Below, piece after piece: positions 35,185 through 47,036 of a stretch of DNA of 64,000 bases. Each line of letters starts with the position of its first letter. Position 1 is the stretch's first letter. The notes under the pieces were generated by a model. It saw only the letters and a program-made list of their open reading frames with translations, was not told the origin of the DNA and searched no databases. This DNA is from Heterohyrax brucei (Eukaryota; Chordata; Mammalia; Hyracoidea; Procaviidae): the NCBI GenBank assembly GCA_028571685.1, contig CM053140.1, positions 151,451,701 to 151,515,700 of the forward strand, read 5' to 3'. Both the position numbers and the translations under genes were made by a program.

Positions 35185-35439
35185 TCAGTTTTCTATTCTG
35201 TTCTCCTGGCTTTGACTTGAATTGTTTAATTTTTTAATTTTGTTGTTGATTTCAGAATGCTGGTGTTCCATCAGTTCAAGCAGTTTGCTTAATTTTTCAT
35301 TTTGCTCTGCTTCAATTTGTATAATGTCTAGGATGGCTCTGTGTATGATCCTTTTGCATTCGACCTCCAATAGTTTCAGAAAGGCTTCTTCATCTGGGAA
35401 GTTCTTTGGTTCTTTCTTTTGGGGGCTTTCTGGAGCCAT
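35185..35439 (-). pseudogene. L1 ORF1 N-terminal/coiled-coil fragment
   Basis: An 84-codon frame: MAPESPQKKEPKNFPDEEAF, then KRIIHRAILDIIQIEAEQNE and KLSKLLELMEHQHSEI, a coiled-coil heptad region. This is the trimerising part of ORF1p. The ORF1 RNA-binding core downstream (below 35185) is in broken frames. Confidence 0.85.
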
Positions 35440-36459
35440 GGGTAGATTTTTCCTTAAGTATATGGCTAGGATTTGTTACATTTGTGGCATCTAGAGGTTT
35501 TTTAGTTTCTCCAGGGTTGTCCTAACAGGAGCTGAGGTGCAGTACTGAGAAAGAAGTTGATCACTAGTCACCTCTAAGTACTCCACTGACTGGGCCCAGT
35601 AGACTCACTGGGGTAGCAGGCTTCACCTCCTGGTTAGCAAAGACATGCCCCTACTTATGGAGTCATTGGGGGACCATCAGCTGGCCCTTTTCTGTGAGTA
35701 AGTAAATGCTGGAAGAGACGCTGTCAGGTTGTACTGCAGTTATTTGTCTAGGTAGTCTTATTTTGAAATGTAAAAGCTATCTGACAGCTTCCAAAATCAG
35801 TCAGGCTGTCAGGTGTTCAATCTGCTCTTTCCGGCTGGCAGTGGAGGCACCTCTATATCCATACCCAGATGCAGCGATCTAGTTCAAAGTATGGACCAGC
35901 TCCTTATCTGCTGTTATCTACTACTGGGCCCCATTGTGGTAAACACAGCTTTTCTCCTGGGAGAGCATTCCCCAGGCTGGCACTGCTGAGGATTCTGTTT
36001 GGGTAACTCCGCCTCCCAGTCACTCAAGAGGGCATCTGACACAAACTGTCCTACCCTCCATGGAAGAGCTAAATCTATGGTAGAGATTCAGAAAAAGCAG
36101 GTAGAGGAGCGGTGGTGCTGAGTCCAGAGCTGGGCTCTCAAAATGTGGCTATTCTGCCCACTGATCCCATCAGCAGGGTCTCTGTTCTTTGCTGACAGTT
36201 AAGCCTGTCCCCTGCCTGCCAGCTAAGGAAAAGAAAAAAAGTCGAACACACCAGTTCCCCTCAGTTCATGAGAGCTGGCCATTCAACAAGGATAGGGGTC
36301 AGAGAAAGAGAAGAAGTTTCCCATTCAGTGGCATGTAGTCCAAATTGATAGTGCTCACTCGGTGTCCAGAATCCTTAATTTAATTATCAATCCAGGCCTT
36401 AGTTTTCAGAGGGAATGAAAGAGACTTGTGTCTAGTCTGCCCCTTTGACTCTGCCTCCT

Positions 36460-36700
36460 TGGAAATTTTCTTGATTCTTTGTTTGGAGAATTTTCTAAAA
36501 CCATTATGGTCTACCTCAAGTATTTTGATGTTGGTTGTTGTCTCTAAAGATCAGTAGGTCATTGTACTATTTATGTTTGATTATTGTGTTCCAGCTTCAT
36601 TCTTATATTTCATTTTGAAATGTCCAAATAGGCTGGTAGTGTGATGTAGTTTGATTATTAGTATCTTAAAAGTTCTGGCATCCTGTCACTAAGTGATTAG
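36460..36700 (-). mobile_element. Older L1, 5' part (continuation of 25786-29334)
   Basis: GGAAATTTTCTTGATTCTTT, GTTTGGAGAATTTTC and CCATTATGGTC align with the ORF1 start of the other L1 copies (GGAAGTTCTTTGGTTC, GGGGGCTTTCTGGAGCCATG). The far end in the 5'UTR is unclear; 36700-36980 is unassigned. Confidence 0.6.
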
Positions 36701-36979
36701 AGCTGTTTTTAGGCATGTGGGTCCAGGTATCTGTTTATTTCTCTTAGATTCAGCTCAGGTGGCCAGGTTATAACTGTGACTCAGACTCTCCCCTGCAGTC
36801 ATAGATGAGTAGCACAGGTAGCTGGCTGCAAACACTGAGAAAAGTAGGAGACTGACAGCCATCTATGAGTATCATCAGGAAGGCTTGTTCTTGTTCCTTC
36901 ATGTAAGTAGTTAAATATCTTTTGCTGAAGGATGATAGGCAAATTGGATTCTGTATGAACTGCTGACAGGCTTTCAAGG

Positions 36980-37470
36980 TCCATGGTCCAAGGTCCCACC
37001 AATTGGTGGTGGTATCCTGGTACCACCTAGTTGTTTGGGATTCAGTCTGGTGAAGGCTGTGGTAGTTGTAGTCCCATTAGTCCTTTGGACTAATCTTTCC
37101 ATTATACTTTGATTTTCTTCATTCTCACTTGTTCCACATAATACAACACCAGTGGAGTATCTTAGATGGCTGCTCACAGATTTTTCAGACTCCAGATGCT
37201 ACTCACCAAAGCAGAAGTTAGCCAAGCCAAGTACCGTTAAGTTGGATTTAGACAAACTGTGTTATGCCAGTCAAGCTGTGATCACCAAGATTGTGGTTTC
37301 CGTATTGCTCAGCCCAGTAATTTAGTCATTTAGGGAATTTGGATGTGTGTAGGGAGCTTTTTTGACCTCTCCTTGGACAAGTCAAGCTGGTTTCTTCAGT
37401 ATTATGTACTGTCTTACCCTTCACCAAAGCTACCACTTACCTGTTGTCTATTTCTTTCATTTCTTAGAAG
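36980..37470 (-). mobile_element. L1 3'UTR fragment (third type)
   Basis: AGTCCTTTGGACTAATCTTT, TATCTTAGATGGCTGCTCAC, CCAGATGCTACTCACCAAAG, CAGCCCAGTAATTTAG-like, TGTACTGTCTTACCCTTCAC and TACCACTTACCTGTTGTC match an elephant L1 3'UTR I recall, in minus orientation. Contains an AfroSINE-tail-like piece at 37220-37247. Confidence 0.65.
37220..37247 (-). mobile_element. Micro-insert resembling an AfroSINE 3' tail
   Basis: AGCCAAGCCAAGTACCGTTA is the reverse complement of the tail-like motif (AACGGTACTTGGCTTGGCT), lying within L1 3'UTR sequence. Confidence 0.5.
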
Positions 37471-39207
37471 CAATATAGACTCTTGATAATAGAGTGAAAT
37501 AAATTATCTAGATTAATCTTTAAAACAGTATTACGAGATAACTTGCCAAGCGTCATGTTGGTCTCATGGCTGGTTCTCTCCAGTAAATATTTGTTACAAG
37601 AAACATTCTAGTGTTTAAAGTTTCCCTTGATGTTTGTCATTTATGTGGCTATGTCCGGGTCAATAGAAAATACAAAAAGAAATAATCTGTGGCACTCTTG
37701 AGTTAGACCTCAGAAAAAGAGTCAATTGAGTCCCTTTTTCCAGCTTGTGATAATAAAACCACCCATCTGAGATTTAAAAGTGAATTTCACGTGTTGAAAC
37801 TAAAAGATCTGCCTAACCAGCTAAGACTTTAGATGCAGCCTCCTGTGCTAAACTGTGTATGTATCTCACAACTGTTGTGTAAGAAATGAAATTACTCTTC
37901 TTCAAGCCATTTAATTTTAGAATCTCCTCTATAGGAGCTGGTTAATCTACAAGTTAACACACTCACTCCTCACATATCAATATAGTTAAGTTCCAAATAT
38001 CATGTTATTATGTAAACATTGACATTATGCTGCAGTTAGGGCTGTGCCCTGTCTTTGGTGCTGGTGTTTCCCTGGTTGCTCACCATCTTTGTCAAGCACT
38101 CCCTGTATGTCTTGTGATGCACATGGTACTTTACATTAACAGGCAACTATCCAAACTGACCTTTCCCTGTAGGAGATGTGGAAAATCAGCTCTATCTTCA
38201 AGCTCATGTAAAGTCCTTAGGAATATGTTCACACTTAGTTAAAGGCATTAATTACTTCTGTACTCTATATTTAGGTTTTATTCACTTTGGGTCAGATATA
38301 GAACAGTGCATGAAGTTGTGAGGTTAATTTTGCTCATAGTTAAACTGGCAAAAGGAGAGTAAGAAAGTGCTAGTAGCCCTTCATTTTGAATTCTGTCATT
38401 TATGTGCATAAACGTTTCAGAAAATTTCTAGATGCATTCAAAATATGCTGGATATTATGAGAAAAGTTAAATTTCAGAAGAATAAAGAGAAATATGTAGC
38501 TATAAACCAAATTATTTTATACAGATGATTGACTACATTAAAAGTAAATAGCTTTTGAATTGTCTGGAAATTGCAAGCCTCTAGGTTTTATGTACTTTAA
38601 TAGCAGATAGTATTATCATCCTGGTTTTCTGCTGAGCGTGAAAGATTCAAAATCATGAGAGGATAAAGCCGACATTTTACTCATTTCATTTATGCTGCCA
38701 TGCACAACAATGCAAGAATCAAAGTCAGTGCATCAATATTTTTTAATCAGTGATAACTTGGTAAGCAGGCATTTTATGATAACTTCAATTGAAAAAATAA
38801 GTTGAAATATCTTACATCATCTATCAAATGTTACATATCTAGACAAGGGCTATTAATAAGATTTCACTCTGAAAATTTGGACTCTGTGATTTTAAATATT
38901 TTATTTTTTAGAAGATACAAATAATCCTTATTTGTTTTTATGATATCACTTTAAATTAGGAGTTTCAGTTAAATATATCAGATTATAGGATGATTTTCTA
39001 AGTAAAATTAATTTTACTTTCAATCAACAGTCATTTTGGTTATATAGATTATTATCAATAGACTTTCCTAATATGAGACAAACTTAATTCATAATTTATT
39101 AAAATTGATATTTTAATTCTGAACAGATTGATCATGCTAGTATCTTTGGTTACTAGAAATAAAATCTGTTAAGGTATTACTCAGCAAACAAAAGCATTGT
39201 AGTACAC
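37471..39207. other. Intergenic, nothing recognised
   Basis: AT-rich, apparently single-copy. No supported gene or repeat family. Confidence 0.5.
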
Positions 39208-39402
39208 TGTGGTAGCACAGTGGTCAAGCATAGCATTGATAACCAAAATGTTGGTAGTTTGAACACATCAGTCATTGCTCTGGAAAACAATGTGGCAATC
39301 TGCTTTCATAATGGTTTATATCCTTGGTAACCCTGTGAGACAGTTCTACTCTGTGCTACAGCATCACTATGAGTCAGAACTGGCTTGATAGCAAAGAGTT
39401 TT
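39208..39402 (+). mobile_element. AfroSINE, plus strand
   Basis: TGTGGTAGCACAGTGGTCAA, GATAACCAAAATGTTGGTAG, GTTTGAACACATCAG, GGTAACCCTGTGAGACAGTT, CTACTCTGTGCTAC and CACTATGAGTCAGAACTGGC, with the extra central block. Confidence 0.9.
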
Positions 39403-39453
39403 GGAATATTATGCCAATGTAAGAAGAAGTAAGTTTAACTACAGTAAATACAT

Positions 39454-39652
39454 AAGTCTCTGGGTGGTGCCAATGGTGAGATACTCCACTATTATCCAAA
39501 AGATTGGTAGCTTGAATAAATCCAGAGGTGCCTGAGGAGACAGGCTGAGAAATCTGCTTCCAAAAAGTCACAGGCCTTGCAAATCATAAGCAGCAGTTCT
39601 ACTCTGCACACATGGAGTTTCCATGAGTTGGAATCAAATCAATGGCAACTGA
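39454..39652 (+). mobile_element. AfroSINE, plus strand
   Basis: TCTCTGGGTGGTGCCAATGG, ATCCAAAAGATTGGTAGCTT, CAGCAGTTCTACTCTGCAC, TTTCCATGAGTTGGAATCAA and ATCAATGGCAACTGAG, with the extra central block. It is the second of three SINEs within 700 bp. Confidence 0.85.
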
Positions 39653-39756
39653 GAACAAAACTGAACATTTAAATAATGGAAGGGAGAAAGATAAACATAT
39701 TTGAGTACTGGAATAAGTATCAGGTCAAGAGATACTAAGCTATTGAAATATGTTGT

Positions 39757-39893
39757 TGTTATTAAGGGCTGTCAAGTCAGTTCTGAATCATAGAAATCCT
39801 GTAGAAAAAAGTAGAACTACCCCACAGGATTTCCAAGTGGCTGGTGAAATAGAACTGCTGACCTTTTGACCTTAACCACTACATCACTAAAAT
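39757..39893 (-). mobile_element. AfroSINE, minus strand
   Basis: GGGCTGTCAAGTCAGTTCTG, AAAAAGTAGAACTACCCCAC, AGGATTTCCAAGTGGCTGG, GAACTGCTGACCTTTTGACC and TTAACCACTACATCACT form the complete reversed order. Confidence 0.85.
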
Positions 39894-40021
39894 AAATAAA
39901 AAATAAATCCTGTGGAAATTTATTCTGATAATGGAGGAATAGATGGCATCACACAAGTTTTCCCATCAGTGAAAACTGTGGTAAAATTTATATTTGAAGG
40001 TAGTGGAGAATGAATAACATT

Positions 40022-40697
40022 TGTGTTGTTGTTATGTGTCATTGAGTTGGTTCTGACTCACAGAGCCCCCCCACACACATAAGAATACAGTACTGACAAG
40101 TCCTGCACCATCCTCACAATCACTGAGCACGTTATCTCAGCCACTGTGTCAATTCATTCTGTTTAGGTCTTCCTCTTTTTTATTGACCCTGTACTTTACC
40201 AAGTTTATGCCTTTCTCCACAGACTGGTTCCTACAAATAACATGTGCAAAATATGAGAGATGAAGTCTTCCCATCCTCACTCCCAAGGACCACTCTGGCT
40301 GTGTGTCTTTTAAGACACATTTATTTGTTCTAGCAGTCATGATATATTCAATATTCTGCACCAGCACTGTATTCCAAAGCCACTAAATCTTCTTTGATCT
40401 TCTTTATTCATTGTTCAGTATTTTCATTCGTATGAGCTGGTTAAAAATATCATGGCATTGGTCAGGTCCACCTGAGTCCTCAATATGACATTATTTTGCT
40501 TTTTAACACTTAAAAGAGATCTTTTGCAACAGATTTGCTGTGATCTACACAGTCAAATGTCTTTGCACAGTCAGTAAAACACATAAAAGTATTTTTTCAG
40601 TAGTCATTACTTTCATGAAATGTCAGCAGTGATATCCCACCTTGCACATTGTCTTCTGGATCTGGATTGAATTTTCAGAAGTTCCTTTTCAATGTCC
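40022..40697 (-). mobile_element. RTE LINE, 3' part (split by an L1)
   Basis: Reversed RTE 3' terminus (GTTGTTGTTATGTGTCATTG, GAGTTGGTTCTGACTCAC), then TGTCAATTCATTCTGTTTAG, CAATATTCTGCACCAGCAC and AGTCAAATGTCTTTGCACAG. The RTE continues after the L1 at 48141. The frames are broken. Confidence 0.85.
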
Positions 40698-40710
40698 TGT
40701 GCCACTATTT
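40698..40710 (+). repeat. Left target-site duplication of the 40.7-kb L1
   Basis: TGTGCCACTATTT here pairs with TGTGCCACTGTTT at 48128-48140 (12 of 13 identical). Confidence 0.85.
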
Positions 40711-41967
40711 ATTATTATTATGATTGAATGAAAATGTACATTCCCATGTAAATTTGCATGCCCACTTATATGCAGCTCCCATTGCTCTGTCTGCCTGGTG
40801 ACAGCACACTCTTCCTTTCTGCTCTGTACATGTCTTATCCTCCCAACAATCTCCTATCCCCTCCGCTCCACCCACTCCTTTTATTCAAGGAAGAGGTCAA
40901 CAGGACGACATCCTATAGAAACACAAAACCATAATGTGCATACATGATACAGTAACTCTGTGTTGCCAAGTCCAATCCATTCCTGTCCGAGAGTTGACCT
41001 CTATTATGATTTATGGACAGGGGCAGCATCAGGGCCAGGACTCATGCTCTCAGGTGAACTCTGAGGCCCCTGGATCATCAACTGTGGTCTTTTGATGGAG
41101 ATCTCAGGGTACACCCCTTTTTTTCTTGTGTTACCAGTGAGACTCAATTTGTGAGCTCCATCACAGCTATCAATGGTGGTGGCTGGACACCACTCAGTTT
41201 TTCCAGTCACAAGTCAAAGTAGTCACCCACTCACGTGGGTCCCTGTCTCCTGGGTTCCCTTTCCCCCATATCTTTTTGGCCCTTGGTGATCATCTGTTCC
41301 TGCTGAGATGGGATCATTTGCTGTACCCCCAGATGGCAGCTTACAAGACCCCAGACACCACTCACCAATGTGGTGTGCAGAGGGCTCTCTTAACAAAATG
41401 TTAGCTGTGCCAATTGGCCTTGATTTCCCCTGAAAGCATGGTCCTTGGCCCCCCCGCCCCAGCTACTACTGGGTTAAGATGGGAGGATTAATCACGTTAT
41501 GTTGAAGTCCAGTTAATATTGGTCTTTCTAATACGTGCTGTCACAGATTTCATCCAACCATCTAATCTGAACCCTCCCCCCTCACACTCCTTCCCTCTCA
41601 ATCTTTGTAGCTGTCAAAAAGTCTTTCTTCTATGCATGAGTCTGTTTTTAAGTTCTTATCATAGGGGGTCTCATACAGTATTTGTCCTTTTGTTGCTGAC
41701 TACTTCCTCTCAGCATAATGTCCTTCAATTGAAATCAGGTTATGAGATGTTTCCTGAAATCATCACTGTTCTTCATCATTGCATAGTGTTCCATTTAGTA
41801 TATATACCATAGTTTACCTACCTGTTCCTCAGTTGTTGAGCATCTGGGTTCATTTCATCTCTGTTGTTGTGATCTGTGCTGCAATAAATGTTCATGTGCA
41901 TGTATCTGTTTTTGTGAATGGTCTTGATTCTGTAGAACATATTCCAAGCCACAGAATTACTGGCTCA

Positions 41968-42222
41968 AATTATTATGATGATGATGGAGTGAAAATGTAC
42001 ATTCCCGTATAAATTTGTATGCCCACTTATATGCAGCTCCCATTGCTCTGTCTGCCTGGTGACAGCACACTCTTCCTCTCTGCTCCGTACATGTCTTATC
42101 CTCCCAAAAATCTCCTATCCCTTCCGCTCCACCCACTCCTTTTATTCAAGGAAGAGGTCAACAAGATGACATCCTATAGAAATGCAAAACCATAATGTGC
42201 ATACATGATACAGTCACTCTGT
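41968..42222 (-). mobile_element. Second L1 3' end inside the L1, no TSD
   Basis: TTATTATGATGATGATGGAG to ATACAGTCACTCTGTGT repeats the host element's own 3' terminus (40722-40973) at about 95% identity by eye, including GGTGACAGCACACTCTTCC and TTTTATTCAAGGAAGAGGTC. Host L1 sequence breaks at GGCTCAAAT and resumes exactly with GGTATACC, without duplicated bases. Confidence 0.8.
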
Positions 42223-42820
42223 GTGGTATACCTAGATCCAGCTTTTTAAAGAAGCACCAGATGGCTTTCCAAAGAAGTTGTAACATTTTGCAATTCCACC
42301 AACAGTGTAGGAGAGTTCCAATTTCTCCGCAGCCTCTCCAGCATTTGTTGTTTTGCATTTATTGGATCATGATCAACCTGGGGTGCGATAGTATCTCATT
42401 GTAGTTTTTATTTGAATTTCTTTAATAGCTGATGATCGTGAGCATGTTAACTTGTGTTTTTGGCTGCCTGGATCTCTTCTTTACAGAAGTGTCTGTCCAT
42501 CTCTTTTGCCCATAGCTTAATTGGATGATTTATTTTGTTCTTATTGATATTTTGCAGTACCTCTAAATTAAGGAGATCAGGCATCAGTCTGACATAGAGT
42601 TGCCAAATATTTTTTCCCATTCTGTAGGTGATATTAATACAGTCTGCATGAGTAAAAGTGTTTGATTTTTAATAGTTCCCATTTATCTATTTTCTGATGT
42701 TTGTCGTTTGCTTGATAGAGTTTGAAGTCTGCCTACATTGTGTATTAAAGCTTCCATTGTTGTTCCTACTCTTTCTTGGATGAGCTTTATTGTTTCAGAT
42801 TTGATATTTAGGTCTTTTAC

Positions 42821-42844
42821 TGACTCGACAGCACTTGGCTGGCT
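42821..42844 (+). mobile_element. Micro-insert resembling an AfroSINE 3' tail
   Basis: TGACTCGACAGCACTTGGCT interrupts ORF2 antisense between TAGGTCTTTTAC and ATCCAGTTTGAG. In the 29.3-kb L1 the same place reads TAGATCTTTTATCCAATTTG without a break. This is the clearest case. Confidence 0.65.
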
Positions 42845-43305
42845 ATCCAGTTTGAGTTGGTTTTTGTATAAGACATAAGATATGGATCTTGTTTCAATTT
42901 TTTGTTGATGGATATCCAATATAACCAGCACTAGTTGTTGAATTGTTTTTTCCCCAGTTTAATGTCTTAGGACCTTTGTCCAATATTAACTGTTCATAGG
43001 AAGATGGTGTCATCTCTGGGGTTTCGATAATGTTCCATTGATCTTTCTGTCTCTTTTTGGATCAGTACCACTCTGTTTTGACTACTGTGGCAGTGTAATA
43101 GTTTTTAAAGTCAGGTAGTGAGAGGTGTCCCAGTGTGTTTTGCTTCTTGAGTAGTGCTTCACTTATCCAGGACTTCTTCGCTTTCCAAAGTTGGTAATTT
43201 GCTTCTCCATCTCATTAAAAAATGTCACCGGAACTTGTATTGGGATTGCATTATATAAGTAGATTGCTTTGGGCAAAATAGACATTTTCACAATGTTAAG
43301 TCGTC

Positions 43306-43886
43306 CTATCCATGAGCAGGGTAGCTTTCTCCATTTATGTGTCTCTTAGTTTCTTGTAGTAACGGTTTGTAGTTCTCTTTGTAAAGTTCTGTTATTTCTC
43401 TGGTTAAATTTATTCCTAGGTACTTTATCTTCTTAGGGCCTATAGTACATGGTATTGACTTGGTGATTTCCTCCTTAATAATCTCATTGTTGGTATAAAG
43501 GAATCCTACTGATTTACTTCTGTTTATCTTGTATCCTGAGACTTTGCTGAACTCTTCTATCAGTTTGAGTAGTTTACTTACAGATTCTTTAGGATTCTCT
43601 GCATATACAATCATATCATCTGCAAATAGAGAGTTTTTAATTCCTCCTTGCTGATGCAGAAGCATGTTATTTCTTGATCTTGTCTAATTACTCTGGCTAG
43701 AACTTCTAGTACAATGCTGAATAGGAGAGGTGAGAGTGGACATCCTTGTCTAGCTCCTGTTCCCAAGGGAAGCTGTTTCAGTCTCTTTCCATTCAGGATG
43801 ATGTAGGCAATTGGCTTTGTATAAATGGCCCTTATTGCACTGAGGAACTTTCCATGTATTCCTATTTTGCTGATAGTTTTTAACAT
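43306..43886 (-). pseudogene. L1 ORF2 reverse-transcriptase region
   Basis: Two overlapping frames. 43611-43886 holds [20 protein letters not shown] (RT motif). 43306-43665 holds [16 protein letters not shown], with an intact FADD active site at residues 14-17, followed by [15 protein letters not shown] and [10 protein letters not shown] frame shift separates them at about 43611-43665. This is the best-kept RT active site in the window. Confidence 0.9.
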
Positions 43887-46542
43887 GAATGGGTGTTGGA
43901 GTTTATCAAATGCCTTTTCTGCATCAATAAATGAGAACAGGTGATTCTTGTCTTTTGCTATTTATGTGGTTGATCATATTAATTGTTTTTCTGAGGTTGA
44001 ACCAGCCTTGCATCCCTAGTATGAATCCAACTTGGTCATAATGGATTATTTTTTGGATATGTTGTTGTATTCTATTGGCAAGAATTTTTGCATCTAGATT
44101 CATGAGTGATATTGGTCTGTAGTTCTACTTTTAAGTTGTGTCTTTCCCTGACTTTGGTACAAGGGTTATGCTGGCTTCCAAGAATGAACTGGGGCATATT
44201 ATATCCCTTTCTATACTGTAAAATAATCTCAGTAGTATTGTTGGAGATAACCCTTCTCTAAAAGCTTGGTAAAATTATGTGGGGAAGCCATCTGGCCCCA
44301 GGTTTTTTTTGTTGTTGTTGTTGGTAGTTTTTTGATGAATTTTTCAATCTCTTCCTTTGTAAAAGGTTTATTAAGTTGTTCTGCTTCACCTTGTTATGAT
44401 TTGGGTAGGTGATATGAATCAAGGAATTTGTCTGTTCCCTCTAGGTTTTCAAATTTGTTAGAATACAGTCTTTCATAGTAGTCAGCTATGATATTTTTGA
44501 TTTCTGTTGGATCTGTTGTGACAACTTACCTCTCATTTCTTATTTGGTTTTTTTGTTTCATTTTCTGTTTTTATTTAGTAAGTTTAGCCAATGTTTTGTC
44601 AGTTTGGTTGAACTTTTCATAAAACCAGCTTTTGGTCTTTTCAATTTTTTCAATTGTTCTTCTATTCTCTAATTCGTTTAGTTCTACTCGAATCTTTATG
44701 ATCCGTTTTCCTGGTGACTGAGCAGTTCACCTGTTGGTCTCTTTCTACTTGCTCAAGGTGTAGGGTCAGTTCTTTGATTGGTTTTCTTTCTTCCTTCCTA
44801 ATATGTGCATTTATGCAGACAAACTGACCTCTGAGTACTGCTTTGGCTGTATCCCATAGGTTCTGGTAGGAAGTGTTTCCATTCTCATTGGAATCCATAA
44901 ATTTCTTTATTTCATCATTGATTTCTTCTATAACCCATGGCTTTTTGAGAAAGATGTTGTTCAATTTCCAGGAGTTCCACTCTCATCTATGTTTTTTCTG
45001 CTGCTGATTTCGACGTTTATTGCTTTATGATCTGAGAAGATGCTTTGCATTAATTCAATGGTATGGATTTTGTTCAGAATGGCTTTATGTCCTAACCCAT
45101 GGTCTATTCTGGAGAAGGTTCCATGTGCACTGGGGAAGAAGGTATAGTTGTCCGCTGATAGATAGAAATTTCTGTATAAGTCGATAAGGTCTAGTTAGCT
45201 AATTGTGGCAATAAATTCTTCTGTATCTTTATTGAGCTTTTTTCTAGATGATCTGTCCAATATTCAGAGTGGAGAGTTGAAGTCTCCCACTATTATTGTT
45301 GACTAATCTGTCTCATTTTTGAGTGTAGTCAGTGTTTCTTTGATATATTTAGGTGCTCTAATATTAGATGCATAAATATTTAATATTAAGTCCTGTTTGT
45401 GTATTGAACATTTCAGCAATAAATAGTGACCATCCTTGTCCACAATGGTGGATTTTACATTAAAATAGATTTTATCTGAGATTAGAATTGCCACACCTGC
45501 TTTTCTTCATTCATTGTTAGCTTGATATGCATTCCTCCACTCTCTAATTGTCAGTTTGTTCGTATCTTTAAGTCTAAGGTGAGTTTTTTTGTAGGCAATA
45601 TATGGATGAGTTGTGTCTTTTGATCTAAGATGTCACTTTACTGGATCATTCAGTCCATTCACATTCAATATGATTATTGATAGGTATGAGTTCAGTGCTG
45701 TCATTGTGCTATTTTTTGTGTGTTGATGGTTTCTCTGTTGTTCTTATTAATCTGTTATGGGACATTCTTCTTCATTAGTTGATTTTTCACCTTTTTCAGG
45801 CTTGGTTTCACGGTTGTTGAGACTCCTGTATTACATTTCTTGATTTGATATGCTGCATGTATATTGTGCTTCATGGTTGCCTCTTTGATCCCCCTTAATA
45901 AACTATATATAAACTTATTTCAGTTGCTACCATTCTTATCAACTTCTTCTCCACCTGAAAAGACTATAATGACTGTAATGCATCCCTATTTTTAATATGA
46001 TGGCATCATAGATTTCATGATGTAATCACTGGATCACTTCTTTCACTATTATAGCTTTGATTGAGTTTGGAGCCCTTTGTTTCTGAGTAGGATTCTGGGT
46101 GATGTGTCCTGTGTTTGCTTCTCAAGTATAAAGTTACAGGTTTTGTTTTTCTAAGCCAAAAGATTCTTTCAGTGTTTTTTGTAGCTTTGGCTTGGTGAAA
46201 TGTCTTGATTTGTGAATGTCTTGATTTTGTTTCCTATTTGAAAGAGAGTTTTGCAGGATATATATAACTCTTGGTTAGAGGTTCTTCCCCTTGAAGGTTT
46301 TGCAGGTGTCATGCCATTATCTCCATGCCATCATTGTTTCTGCTGAGAAATCCAGCGAAATCCTACTGAGTTTCCCTCTGAATGTTAGCTTTGCTTTGAG
46401 TCTTGCTTCCTTTAAGAGTTGCTGCTTATGTTTCATTTGGTTAAGCTTGATTATGATATGTCTTGGAGTTTTTCTTTTGAGATCTATATCGAGTGGTATT
46501 TGATATGTATCTTGGATATCTATGTTCTCTTCTTTCATAAAT

Positions 46543-47036
46543 TCTGGGAAGCTTTCTGTCAGCAGCTCAGCAACAATACTCTCTGTGTTCTCAGGTGTCT
46601 CACCCTGTTCAGACTCCAGTTAATCATAGGTTGTTCCTCTTAATAGAGACCCACATGTTTCTTAATACTTCTTCATTTTTCTTGTTTCTTTTTTCTGATT
46701 TCTCCTCATGGATGCTGGAGGAAGTAGCTCTGTCTTCCAAGTCAGAAAGTCTGTTTTCCATTTGTTCCATTCTATTTTCTTGGCTTTGAATTGAAGTTTC
46801 TATGTCTTTGATTATGTTCTTGATCTTTTGGATTTCAGAGTACTGGTGTTCCATCAAATTGAACAGCTTGCTTAATTTTTCATTTTGCTCTGCTGCATTT
46901 TGCACAAGGTCTAGGAGGGCTCTCTATATCATCCTTTTGTATTCACCTTCCACTAGTTTCAGAAATGCTTCTTCATCTGGGAAGTTCTTTGGTGCTTTCT
47001 TTTGGGGGTCCCTCTGAAGTCATGGATGATTTCTTG
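46543..47036 (-). pseudogene. L1 ORF1 tract nearly identical to 54516-55011
   Basis: The complement encodes ORF1 N-terminal and coiled-coil sequence (AAEQNEKLSKLFNLMEHQYS, then IKNIIKDIETSIQSQENRME). These 494 bp equal 54516-55011 in reverse complement except for one 2-bp indel. A TAG stop where other copies have a CAC/CAG-type codon (GATGATATAGAGAG) is shared by both. Confidence 0.95.

Larger units (their letters stand above)
29335..36459 (-). mobile_element. Full-length-sized L1 nested in an older L1
   Basis: Minus-strand L1 of about 7.1 kb: A-rich tail at the left, 3'UTR (about 29.4-30.5 kb), ORF2 (about 30.5-34.1 kb), inter-ORF and ORF1 (34.5-35.5 kb), 5'UTR to about 36459 with one monomer near 35930-36180. 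It is inserted in ORF1 of the older L1. TGGAAAATTATC (29323-29334) and TGGAAATTTTC (36460-36470) look like an imperfect TSD. Both ORFs are broken many times, so it is inactive. One AfroSINE-tail-like piece lies at 34290. Confidence 0.85.

Noticed and set aside
46802-47017. 71-codon frame found identically again at 54535-54750 on the other strand
   Set aside because: It is the antisense of L1 ORF1. The identity is explained by the shared 494-bp tract and not by a conserved gene.
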